A DNA stretch of 64,000 nucleotides, taken from positions 43,973,554 to 44,037,553 of the forward strand of contig OX485803.1 in assembly GCA_950295325.1 (NCBI GenBank), read 5' to 3'. Below are positions 34,970 through 46,000 of this stretch, piece after piece; position 1 is the stretch's first letter, and the number at the start of each line of letters is the position of its first letter. A program made the position numbers and the translations under genes. A model generated the notes under the pieces. The model was not told where the DNA came from and did no database searches. It was given only the letters and a program-made list of their open reading frames with translations. This DNA is from Polytrichum commune. Its lineage: Eukaryota; Streptophyta; Polytrichopsida; Polytrichales; Polytrichaceae.

Positions 34970-36328
34970 CTAGAATTTAACTATAAGAGCTGCAAAATTA
35001 TTATCCATATTCTTGAGGATAGCAGTAGATTCTTGGAATGAAGCAAGAAGTGCCCCTGAATTTCCTACAACATGTTCTAGAAGATTTTCAATCTTCTCTT
35101 GTGTCTTCTTTTTCTTCTCTTGTGTTGGCGGTGCAGAAGTTGTTGTCTAAGACGGTGTAGGGGTAGAAGGAATATTATCTTCTGCCCAAGATTCTGTAGC
35201 ACTAGCAGGAATTTCATTGTGAATACTGGCCCTAGTACCATGTCATTGATCCATCTCTGTAAACCACTTGCATTCTTGTTTTCTATCACTGCCTGAAATT
35301 TCATTTGCTCTCTTGTCAGTTCTGTATTCACTTAAGATGGTTTTGTATTTATGTTTGCACGATAACCAGGAACGGTTGAAACCTTTGATTGCAGCGACCA
35401 TTCGAATCTGCAATTTGAGCCAAGAGTTGGTACCTACAATAGCAACAGGAAAATACATTAAAAATTCCAAACCAGAAGCTAAAAGATGTTGAAATTGACC
35501 CTGAAAAAAAAATTCAACATAGTTGAGGTGTAGTATAAGGACATAAGCGACGTCATTAGTATCGAAATAGAGAGTGTAACGTAGTGGTAAGGATAGAGGT
35601 TTAGGGTAGAGGAGACGTGGATTCCATTCTCGACGTTGGCAAGCTTTTACTAAATACAGTAACAAAACTCGAAACCCCCGCGGCAGCGGCAGTGGCCGCC
35701 CGACTATGGGGGGAGGGGGGGCATAGGGGCTTACGGCCAAGGCCAACATCATACGTTTACCTTTTATCTTTTACCACATTTACCTTTTACCAAAAATCAA
35801 ATTACAAAAAAAATTGAAAAACATATTACCTTGCTTGTTTGTTATTTTTGTGAATTCTTCCTCCATCTCTCCGCGAATTGCTATTAGGTGATGCACTTCA
35901 AAAACCTTCCATTTGATTCTGCTCATTTCTTCTTCTTCTTCTTCCGATTCGCCAATTTCGATTGTATTCTTCTTGTCGTCTTTCTTCATCTTCTTTGTTG
36001 ATTCTTTTGTAACACGCCCCCTCTTTCTTTCTGCTAGTTGGCTCTTTGTTGCTCCCTCGGTTTCCTCTTTTTCTTCAAACATTTCTTCTCTAACATGATG
36101 ACTATCTAACTGTCTTCCTTGTCTGTAATTTGTCATGTTCAAAAGTGGAATAAGATGAAATACACTAAAAGTGTTGGGGAGCACATTTGGACCTTGCAAC
36201 ATTCGTGAAATCGAATTTTGATTCTCTCTGAAATTTTGATTTGACACTCGTTGCATCCACTCTGAATTTTGTGACCACTCTCCTTGTGACTCTCTACGTG
36301 CTTCCTCATCAACAAAGTATTCTTCCAT
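34970..36328 (-). pseudogene. Harbinger Myb/SANT-like protein gene, two exons, two nonsense codons
   Basis: In this superfamily the second protein binds the element ends and helps bring the transposase into the nucleus. Exon 1 (36328-35830) encodes an Arg/Glu-rich region and ends with IKWKVFEVHHLIAIRGEM, the start of a Myb/SANT-like fold. The donor (GTAATATG) and an acceptor ending TTGTAG join it in phase 1 to exon 2 (35433-34970), giving KQGTNSW then the second half (FNRSWLSCKHKYKTI, CKWFTEMDQ). The frame then hits TGA at 35245-35243 and TAG at 35149-35147, yet the same frame continues with recognisable C-terminal sequence (LLEHVVGNSGALL, AILKNMDNNFAAL) to a final TAG at 34972-34970. TGA fits a former TGG; TAG fits a former CAG. 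The 396-bp intron (35829-35434) holds a SINE. Confidence 0.88.
35571..35765 (+). mobile_element. tRNA-derived SINE in the Myb-gene intron
   Basis: An A-box-like TAGTGGTAAGG (35582-35592) and a B-box-like GTGGATTCCAT (about 35618-35628), ~35 bp apart, reproduce the internal Pol III promoter layout of a tRNA. A GC-rich body with GGGGCTTACGGCC follows, a motif I associate with plant SINE bodies. It lies on the opposite strand to the host intron. The 3' boundary and target duplication are not clear. Confidence 0.65.
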
Positions 36329-36750
36329 TTCTACGGAAAAAAAATTATGCGAAAAAAATCTGCGAAAACAATCTGCGAAAAAAAATCTATCACTCTATCA
36401 CTATGTTGCAAGAAAGAGAAATGACAAATCCTTCATATAACGGCCTTTTCATTGTGCCCTGAAATTAAACCGTTAATCCGTTTTAACAGTAACCTGTAGC
36501 GGACAATAAAAATTTATTAAATTTTTTATTTTGGCATTTTTTTGCCATGGGCCCCTGACTGTTTTTCCAGGACCACCTCTTTTGCCCCTCCCAACAGAAA
36601 ACCCGTTGGACCATGGCAGTGGATATAGTAGGCTTAAAATACAAAATTTGTGGACCTCAACCTCCATGGTCACTCTGCCATTTTTTCCTTGGTGTAAACC
36701 CTAGTCGTCCCGGGACGACTTCATGGTCCATAGTGTAAACCGCCCCTTAA

Positions 36751-37125
36751 GGGCGGGCCAGTTCACGCGGGTCCCAAGTCCCACTCATGTTAGCAAGTCC
36801 CCACATGGACGCAAAGTCTTCACTTGTGAGTCTCAAGTGACCACTGAAATATGGTTAATTGTCATTGAAGTCAGATTTTGATTGTATCATGCAAACATAT
36901 TTGTGGGGCTTAGAGTTGAGAGTTGGCTTTGCTTGACCCAACTCGCAACACAAATTCCCAGCCTCACCTCCAAAAAGTGTTGCCATGTAGGCGTCCATGT
37001 CATAGTTGGGACTCATGACTTGGAACATGGTGCGAAGTGGTAAGTCCCAACATTCGTGCTCTCAACGGTTGAGATTGCATGGATTGACCTCAAGTGACTT
37101 GGGACCCCATGTGAACCGCTAGCCC
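36751..37125 (+). mobile_element. Tourist-like MITE family E
   Basis: A 375-bp element flanked by TAA at 36748-36750 and 37126-37128. Ends are GGGCGGGCCAGTTCACG and the inverted GTGAACCGCTAGCCC. Its left TAA overlaps the TTA that borders the Harbinger element. A reverse-oriented relative is inserted in family A at 23095-23468. No coding. Confidence 0.85.
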
Positions 37126-37128
37126 TAA

Positions 37129-37602
37129 GGACCGAATTGCACCTAGAGGCCGGGCCAATTCCCCTTGAGGTCGATTGCATGAAATTTCAGCCCTTTTTGG
37201 GTTGGAGGCCAGCCTCAACTACACATTATAATAAGATTATAATGGGGGCCAAGAAGCTAGGCCGATTCAATAAATCTAGCATAATCCAACGGATCTAGCA
37301 TAGAGCCGTTCATATTTCCACATGATCCAATGGATATGGTTCGTTGAAAAAATCATATTTTATTTTATTTTAAAAAAAAATGAAATGTGAAATTGGCCCT
37401 CCATTTCAAGTGCACCCAATTCAATGAGCTCGAGCCATGTCAAACCATGCATTTTTGGATTAAAAATTTCATACCGCCAAATCGACCTGGCCTCTAGGTG
37501 TAACGGGGTTGGAGCCAATTTCAGCCTTTTGACCAATCACAAGTGAAGATTTCAAGCCTCTTACACAATGAATTGGCCCAGGCCCTAGGTGTAAAGCTGC
37601 CC
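37129..37602 (+). mobile_element. Tourist-like MITE family G
   Basis: A 474-bp element. Left end GGACCGAATTGCACCTAGAG; right end, read inverted, GGGCAGCTTTACACCTAGGG. The inner terminal parts match better (GGGCCAATTC on both). It shares the TAA at 37126-37128 with family E and has TAA again at 37603-37605. Confidence 0.85.
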
Positions 37603-40600
37603 TAAGTTATCTACAATTTATGTGATATCCTAGCTTACTGTGTTGGAGCTGATACTTGCTTTATTCGTTATAATTTGAGTCTCGGCAATTTTGTTTTCAT
37701 GAGAATCATTGTTGCCGTAACATGAGGACATCCTAAATAGATGAAGCTTAACTTTGTCTATTTCCATAATTAAATTTCAATGATGAACAAAACCTAAAAT
37801 AGATGTGCTTCGAAGTATGAAGCATAATTTTTTTACGTATTGTTCGAGGTAATTCTCCTTGTGTATAAGAAGGTCGTTGTGATAAACTTGGATAAAAAGA
37901 TGTAATGATTGATTTGTGCAAGAAAGAAGACTGACCGTACTTTGTTGTATTTAACATGTGAGCAAATGATGTTTGGAATAAGACAACCCCAAAGAAAGAA
38001 CAATGAACAAGGGCTAAACGCTCCATGACGGAGTCATGTACGGGAATTAGGCAACTCCCGATTGAAGAGCTTTGCGATGGAGTTAGACAACTCCGAGTGG
38101 GAGTTAGATACCTTCATATGGAATATCTTTGTGTTGGAGTTGGACAACTCCTAGCATATGGATGTTATTCATTGGAGCCATGCGATACTCAATGAATTAA
38201 TGAATCCAGTTGGAATTTGACAACTCCAACTAGAAGAATAGATGAATGCATAAAGTTGGAATTAGACCGTTCCAACCAGAGGATTGTGATTGAGCCAAAA
38301 AAAAAAAGGATCGTACATTGAAATGATCTATGTATATAGATAAGGAAGGTTTAGTCTACATTTAGTAAGATTTGAGACTTCTAAAAGTATCTCTTAGATA
38401 CTATGAATAAAGATGGATAAGGCTGGGAGTACCTTTGGGTATAAGAGAGAGCTCGGGAGAGGAGAGAGGACCATCTTATTGTTTCTCTCCTATGATCAGG
38501 TGGTTTGAGTTCATAGCAATCACAATATTATGTTTAAGTTGTAAAGTGTTTGTAATGTACAAAATTTGAAAACTATCAATACTAGTGTCCCACGTGAATT
38601 CACGATTGTATTAATCTCGTGTAAAAGAGGAACTTGATAGTCGTTGCAATGTTGCTAGAGCTAGTGCTACAAAGTTAAATAATAGCCTTTAATATCACAG
38701 TGGAAACGTTGTAATTTGCTTGTACAAGGAGGTAAGTCCATGAGTATTGGAGAGGTATAATGGGCCTTGTCTTATTCAACACACACACACACACACACAC
38801 ACAATAATCAATTGCAAGAAAAGGAACCAAAAAACAACCACCCCAGGAGAACCGGCGCAACCCGAGGGAAACCAATAAATAAAGCCCATATGAGGTCTAA
38901 CCTTCCAAGTGGCCACTAAGTTGCTACGGGTCACAATAAGACCTTTGACACCCCAAATTGAGTCAAATTCTTCAATGAAATTTTGGTAAGCGACGTTCAG
39001 GGCCTTTTCCAAGTTTGAGAGGTATTCAATACGCACTTCAATTCATGTGATCTCATTGAGTTCAAAACATAAGGGCATTTGCAAGATAGTCACCACTTGA
39101 GGCTCACCTCGGTTTCGAGTTCATCCATTTTCCATGAAAGTAAAAACAACGTCATGCATCCATTTAACAGTTCAATGAACACACCCGTGCCAATGCTCTT
39201 TGAGGTATATGTATATTCTAAGTTCTTATATTTAATCGGAGGGTGGCCGCGTTTAGGGTTTAAGTAGCCACATTTTTGCTTGGGACACTATAGTAGGAGC
39301 CACGTTCATTATCATGCACACTGATAACTAACATCACCAAGGCAAGAATGTTGGTGAGCACACTATGTTCTTATCTTGTTATAAGGAGGAGCTAAGATGG
39401 CATTTATTATTATATTGTTAAAGTAATATCCTTTTTACATGGTATATATTACATACTCGGAGAGAATGTCCTTCATTTGTAACTTCAAAAAGAATAATGT
39501 GGTATGATGATTTCATCCATTTAAGAGATTAGATTTTTTTTAGAAAACAAAATTGACAAAGAAATACTCATTTTTAATTTGAGATTAACCTTTGTCAAAA
39601 TTTCTTCACCAAATTTACATACATTGCCGACAAGTTTTGCGTGGATTTTGGTTGTCATTGTTAAGATAAACAACCACTCTCGAGTGAAAAATGGTTCCAT
39701 ACTCTCTTTAAATTAACACATCCATTTCTATTCTAAGGATTAATATGACAACTCTTTAGTGAGATAGTGAAAAAGCCAACATCAAATTAACACTACTAAC
39801 TTTAGACACGTTTATATAACCCCGGGCCTTTATATAACATGCTCTTCAAAAATTCATCAAGATTTGAGGTTTGATCACTTTAATTTCATTCTCATGATAT
39901 TCAATTTGTTCAATATTTGCTAAAACTCATTAAAAAAAATTCTTGGATTTATTACGCATCAAAAGAAGTATTTTATTTTTGTCCTTTTTCCCTGATAAAA
40001 AAACATACACAAGAATGAATAAAGTCACAACTATTGTACTTGGATTCGGTTACGTGGGCTAGGGCCTAGAGTCCATGTCATCCACCAAAGTGCCACATGG
40101 CTCAATCTATCCAACTAGGCATACCAATCCTACGTTGCCACGTAGGCGCTTGACTCACCATTTTCCACTCTTACAATTATTGATGGCCTCGACCGGGAGC
40201 CCTCCACTTGGCACAAGTGATGATGATGCAAATTTTGGGTACGTCGGGCCACTCACATGCTTTTTGTGGGCTCGTCTACCAAGACTTATAAGAAAACATC
40301 ACATGTCTACTACACACACGATTGGGAATTGGGGTGTGGATATACAACTACCCAATATACCGGACGATGGATTGGCTCCCGCATCTTCTCTTATGCCATT
40401 TTCATTCTTTTGTTCTTCTCTTACCCCCTCACAAAATGCCACATGTTTCAAGTGTCACTTGGTCGTTTGGTAAGCAATGACAATCCACCTCATCCCACAA
40501 GTCAAAACAATCTATCCCCCTTCATAACCCCAACTCTAACACTATGTTCGTCATCACACATGACGACTACATTAAATCATGTATATAGTGTCACATTAAA

Positions 40601-41453
40601 TATTTTTGCACCCACACTAATTACCCCCCCTCCTCTCCCTTTTCCTTTTGAGACATGGTTGATCAAATGTAACATAAATTCAACTATGAAATGGTATTGG
40701 TTTGCATGTGTTGGTTGTATTTTTGGTTCCTTTCTTGCAATTGAATTCTCAATTTGTGTTTTAAAAAACTATAAAATGGTATTGTAATCATGTGAATCAT
40801 GAATATATCAATCTTTAATCTGGAAAGTCATTTAGCGTAGCATAACATTGCTCGATTGATTAGTTGTGTTCATGGGCCCGTAATAGATTTGAGAATAAAT
40901 CCTTCAGATGTTGGAATCCCAATGCTTCGGACTAAAATTGAAGTCATGGCAGTTGAACACGACTCATCAACTAAGTGATGTTACGAGCCATTTTTGCAAC
41001 TGCCTTGATGACATTTAAACTTGTTTTTCTCGGCACCATTGATTTGGCATCATTAATCCATCACCATTCATCGTCAATAATGGAGTTGTTTTTAGACCTC
41101 GGGCTCTTTACCAGAAGGTGGGAGCATCCAATGCAGTTATAACTAATAGCACACCTGCACATACTGGTGTGGGCCATTAGTGATGGTTCCTACCAACAAA
41201 GGCCACTTTTAGAGCGGGTGAGCTATTAAAAACTTTTCGTTTGTGTGTCGTCTCCCCATGAAGTCCACCAACTTTCATATCCACCTCTCTAGACTTGAGC
41301 ATATTCTGTGCAAGTATAATGAGAATGTTATGATGGAAAACAATCATGTGGGTACAATATTATGACACAGGCTTTGCAACGTCTAGGAAACCTCAAGTGG
41401 ATGTTTACAACACCTACCGAGAGGGAGGACAAAATGAGGGGAAAAAGTTGATT
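37603..41453. other. No recognised gene; simple and degenerate repeats
   Basis: Includes an AC dinucleotide tract (38779-38803) and a sequence at 38400-38660 that looks like a retrotransposon LTR remnant but lacks paired LTRs. The overlapping plus-strand frames 40075-40473 and 40257-40787 have no domain I recognise. The minus-strand frame 38776-39036 is partly the AC repeat. Confidence 0.4.
38040..38290. repeat. Degenerate repeats of a palindromic GGAGTT/AACTCC motif
   Basis: The motif GGAGTTRGACAACTCC, itself an imperfect palindrome, appears about five times with drift: GGGAATTAGGCAACTCCC, GGAGTTAGACAACTCC, GGAGTTGGACAACTCC, TTGGAATTTGACAACTCCAA and TTGGAATTAGACCGTTCCAA. Spacing is 40-70 bp. 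Confidence 0.75.
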
Positions 41454-41830
41454 ACTACACTAAACATGATATTCAGTGTCATATGGTGATTAATGTCACT
41501 ATGATAAATTTTTGGATGCCACTTCTTATGAATAAGTGAACAAATATTGTAGTGGTTGATGATAGATGAGTTCATCCATTGACCCAACCCTGCCTTCTCT
41601 TCTTGTCGGCAACTTGTGATGAAATATTGTCTTGGATGCTTGAAAGTTGGATGAAAAGTGACAGTAATCGTAACAATGTAAAACTATAATCCCGCGAAAA
41701 TTTCACAAGGAATGACAAGTAATGTTGGGTTGACATATAGTGTTGGTGACACTATATTGCGGTTTACACTTGGTATGGAGCAAGACACTTAGAATTGGTG
41801 ACACTAAATATCATATTTAGTGTAGTGTAG
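41454..41830 (+). mobile_element. MITE family H, complete copy
   Basis: Inverted ends CTACACTAAACATGATATTC and, as reverse complement of the right end, CTACACTACACTAAATATGA. About 377 bp with no coding. A reverse-oriented copy lies at 50388-50757 and a broken one at 23800-24660. Confidence 0.8.
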
Positions 41831-42127
41831 AATGTGGGTGTTGCTATTTTTCACACATTTAGCCTTTGAATCTTGACAAAGACTTCAAACTAATCTAAAC
41901 TACTATTAGGTGCAACTAGGTGCCCATGTCTAACTCATCGAAATTCCACACTAATTGATTTGTTAGTACCATAGTAACAAAAGTCATGAAATAGTATTTC
42001 ACCGTGGTTGCTAAACGGACGAATAATTCAAATTTTGATTTTGACCTAAGGTAATTTCAATGGGTAAAGAGGCAACATGTTGGCAAAGGCAACCTACTTG
42101 CACATATCATCGTACATCATGTCCCAA

Positions 42128-42340
42128 TCAGCGTGTGTTGCTATACATAGTTACACAATGCTATGACTATTGAACAAGAATGTAATATTTTACAATCAAA
42201 ATCATTTATGTTCTATAATGTCCGGACACCCTTTGAAATTTCATTAGTTAAAATTGAACTCTTGAAAAGACATCATTGAACTACGTAACTCCGATTCGTA
42301 ACACCCGCTACTTGGGATAACCAGTGTAGCGAACCATAAT
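42128..42340. repeat. Partial copy of MITE family P
   Basis: GTTACACAATGCTATGACTA is followed by the TTCTATAATGTCC block of the family. The terminal CACTAAAT sequence is not seen on either side. Confidence 0.5.
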
Positions 42341-42457
42341 CGGGATGAATCAACAACCAACATATAAAGGACATGTTTTACTACTTCCCCCTCGTTAGGT
42401 TTCATGAAATCAAACCGGAAAAAAACTCTTGATCTATCGTGAACGAAGAGGACCTAC

Positions 42458-42682
42458 GCTATATATGCTACTTAGTATCACTTCCCTATTCGGAGTTACA
42501 CATTCTTGTATCTTTTTTACTATCAATCTTTGTTTCATACCAAGTAAAGATGATAATGTTCTATAATGTCCAAACAACCAACTCGACCTTTGTCGGTAAA
42601 AAGAATGAGATGTATAATAAACAATTAGAACATTGCGTAATCCCACATAGCATGTGACACTAAATACCATACTTAGCATCAT
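42458..42682. mobile_element. MITE family P, near-complete copy
   Basis: Begins TATGCTACTTAGTATCACTT, has the internal TTCTATAATGTCCAAACA, and ends with inverted GTGACACTAAATACCATACT. Closest by eye to the copy at 19504-19728. Confidence 0.7.
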
Positions 42683-42952
42683 AAGTAGAAACCTCCTAGA
42701 AACCCAAACCCGCATGGACCCCGGCTGGGGCGAAACAACCCATACATTGGTTCCTTAGAGGCGAGGGTTTAGGCATCCAACAAAAAACGAGTGTATGTGT
42801 ATGGGTTGGTTCACCCAAACCTATGGGCCCCACTATGCTCTTAGATAAGCGGGTAATAAATAGTTAACTTACAACCCACCCCACTTCCCAACAAGCATTC
42901 GGAAAATGTGGGCTCATAGAAAACTCATGCCCTACAATCCACACAAACCACG

Positions 42953-42984
42953 TAGGCTAGGCTAGGCTAGCCTAGCCTAGCCTA
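42953..42984. repeat. Perfect 32-bp palindrome of GGCTA units
   Basis: Three-plus GGCTA pentamers run directly into their inverted complement around GGCTAGCC. A further CCTAGCCTAGGC follows near 42990. The sequence could form a cruciform; function unknown. Confidence 0.9.
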
Positions 42985-43010
42985 GTCTTCCCTAGCCTAG
43001 GCTATGCTAT

Positions 43011-46000
43011 GAAAAACGAGGGGGGAGGGGATCCCACACGTTACACATGCCGACTTCCATTGGGAACGCATCATGAGAACATGGCTCTCCAACACCAACC
43101 CCTACACCTATGCCGCCTTTCTCTCCCCTTCCATTGGGAACGTGGGAACACGGGGGACTTGTTGGTGGGAACACACATGCGTCATAGTGTCCTCATAGTG
43201 TGCCGTTTGATGTTGAAATATAATCCCCGCTATGAATATTAGTAGTAGTATTCAAAGATGAGCCGTATGTGGCATCGATGTACGTTTGGATGCATTTGAG
43301 ATATGTGGAGGCCCACAAAGCCATCATGCGGCGGAAAGATCTCGTAAAGCTGAACTTATGAAGATAGGGGCCCATGAATTGCGGTGGTGAGCTCCAAACT
43401 CCAAAGAGAGTCTCACTTTGCTTCATTTCCCTTTGCCTTGCCTTGCCTTGCCCTTGACTTTGTGGTGGGAGGCCGCGTTGATGTTGTCCCCGACGTCGCT
43501 TGCTAGCACATGGCTGAGCCTTCTTTGAGAGTGTCGTTGTTCCAATCTTTGGCTTCCCCTTTGAGAGTTTCTTCGATCTCATCTCTTCGCATCGCGCCCA
43601 ACAATGACACCAAATGATGGGTGCCACAAAGGGGCTCCGGCTCGCTAACCCTTGCTTTGGGATTTGGGATGCGTCGTTTGACCTAAGTGAAGTGAACGCA
43701 CGATTGTGTGGCCTATATGCGAAGGGTGAAATGGTTCAAGTTGGCCACAATTCTCACTTGGTGCGTGAGATTGAACTATGTTTGATGCAACCTATGATGC
43801 GAAAAAGGGCGGTGGAACATGTGATTGTATGTGGTGGTGGTGATGATGGCGATCGAATATGTTTTTGGATCTCCACTTGGGTCGTGTTGTTTCGCCCGTG
43901 TTTGGTTGTGTTTTGGTTACCCTCTGCAACTGAATTTTCAATTCGTGTCAAAAAAGAAAGAAAAGAAACGATGGTGATCGAATGTACATGGTACGTGTAG
44001 GAATTCGTTGTCATTTGTGCATACCCGAATCTTTATGTGTTGGTATTTATTATGTATATCGATTTGATCGGAAGAATAACATTGAGGATTGGACTAATTG
44101 TAGATGGGTTCACTCTTAACATCATCATCATCAACTCGAATTAACAATACGTAACTTTGAACAAACTCCATACAACTTCTTGAGGCCCAAAATTTATGGG
44201 CACATACTTGTCCATTACAAGTATCCTTTGTGACTCAGCAGTGCAACTGATGGCAAGAAAATACATAGAGTAATTACTTGCTTGTCAACCGGAGGTTTTT
44301 GGTTGCCAATCGTCCAAAAACTGTAACAAACAAACTTCCAAATTACAACCAATATGAATTATTTATGCATTTCCTTGCCACCAGTTGCAATGACCAAGTC
44401 GCGAAGGATGATTGTAATGAACGAGTATACGTCTAGTTTTAAACCCCCCTCTAGAACCTTGTAAATGACGAACTCCTTTTCCGAGACTCACCACACATCG
44501 ACCGCAAGCTTTGAACCTAGGCATGATATCGATCAAAGGCACGAGGCATTGCAAAGTAAGGTGGATGGATATTCCAAATTCCGAGCCAAGGTTTGGGTGA
44601 CGGACTTAGTTGCACTTGAAAGAGATTTTAATAGTGTGACGCTAACTAGTCGTCCCGATGAACTAGTCATGCCCCGGGGTAAGTGGTGCCAAGGGCCTAG
44701 GGATTGCCAAGGTGTAAGTTACAACAAGTTGGTGGACCAACAAATGCGGAACGTTTCCTAGTCACATATTCATGGAAGAAAGTGTTTGTGTTCGAAAACA
44801 TTGCGTATTTGGTCAATCCGGCCAATCCAAGGCCCATGTTCACTAGTCCTTCTCAAATCAAAAAGAGTCTCAAAATTGGCATTCAAGGTCATTACGAGAG
44901 ACACACATCAACATGTCAATAAACTTTGACTTCTCATCATAAAGGCATATGAACACCAATACATTCAGAAAAAAAAAAAATCTGCACATTTACATATTTC
45001 AAATGTGGGTGTGTGTATGTGTGTGTGTTTGCGCGCACACACATAAGTCATTTATTGAACTTCCTTGTTCATCATATCGTTCAAAGAACAAAAAAAGAAG
45101 CTTTTCACTAGTTGTCCGATTTGGGAACTTTAAGTTGACAACTGTCGAATCTGCTCAAATGTTTTGAAAACAAATCAAAAACCAATCTTCCTTGATCTTT
45201 GTCATGAAATTGATGTCCATATACAAGTGGCTGATCGTAAATATCAACACTCGTAAATTGAATGGCCCTCGACATCAAGGGTGGTGTGAAAGTTCCAAGT
45301 TCATAGAACCGCGTCCGGGATGCAATGGAGGGTTAACAAAGTAGATGAAGTTGTCTTCTTAGAATCTCCTAGTGTGGCGTATGTACTATGACACTTCCTT
45401 TTGTCTCTCGGCCTCATTCTTTGTCCGTTCCGTTTTGGTGGGGTGGTTGTTCACGGCTCCTCCTCCACTTTGGTACACACCGGTGAGACTACATTAGAAT
45501 CTTGTACTATACAATAGAGGCACTCGTTTGGCTTCTAACTCGGTCATGGTGCAAACCAAACCCTAAACTCGTTGGAGGTGTTGCCATGTTTGAAGCCTTC
45601 TCAACGGGGACTTGGCTACCCTCCCTCCCTCCATAGATCTCTCTCATATACAAGTCAACAACAACAACAACACGACGTCGAAGGAAGATGTTCCCCAATG
45701 AACACATGTACTACCAAAGCTCATTTGTTTGGCTCCACCCCCTTTGCTCCCCCCTCCATGTCTTCTACAACTTCGATTTTTCCCATGTGTGATTGAACTC
45801 GTAACCTCAACATCTACATTGGTTTCTCTAAGTTCCCAATTACCCACACTATTTTTGAAAATCGTAACTTGAAGTGGCCCACATTAATTTTCAATGTGGC
45901 AAGCACTGTAAATCTACTAATATTGACCAAGGCAAGTATTATAGGATTGATGTGGACCACACTAGATTCCAACTCACATGAATGCCCACCCACACTAATT

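Larger units (their letters stand above)
33234..36746. mobile_element. PIF/Harbinger transposon, near-complete but inactivated
   Basis: Terminal inverted repeats of about 35 bp: GGGGTGGTTTACACCATAGA at left, and GGGGCGGTTTACACTATGGA as the reverse complement of the right end (about 4 mismatches in 35). Flanks are TAA (33231-33233) and TTA (36747-36749), the TWA target of this superfamily with one mismatch. The 3513-bp element carries the two canonical genes, DDE transposase (plus strand) and Myb/SANT-like protein (minus strand), which converge with two bases between their stop codons. Both contain in-frame stops, so this copy cannot move itself. It may have been the type of element that mobilised families C and 51002-51552. 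Confidence 0.95.

Noticed and set aside
35582-35628. A functional tRNA gene
   Set aside because: A and B boxes are present, but no acceptor stem or cloverleaf can be paired; a SINE fits better.
35243-35752. 169-codon minus-strand frame read as one protein
   Set aside because: Its first ~100 codons are intron and SINE sequence; only the part after the acceptor at 35433 is Myb-gene exon 2.
38400-38700. Possible LTR of a copia element
   Set aside because: LTR-like flavour only; no second LTR, primer-binding site or pol frame could be located.
40075-40787. Two overlapping plus-strand frames of 132 and 176 codons
   Set aside because: No domain, Pro/Thr/Ser-rich low-complexity stretches, and the frames overlap one another.
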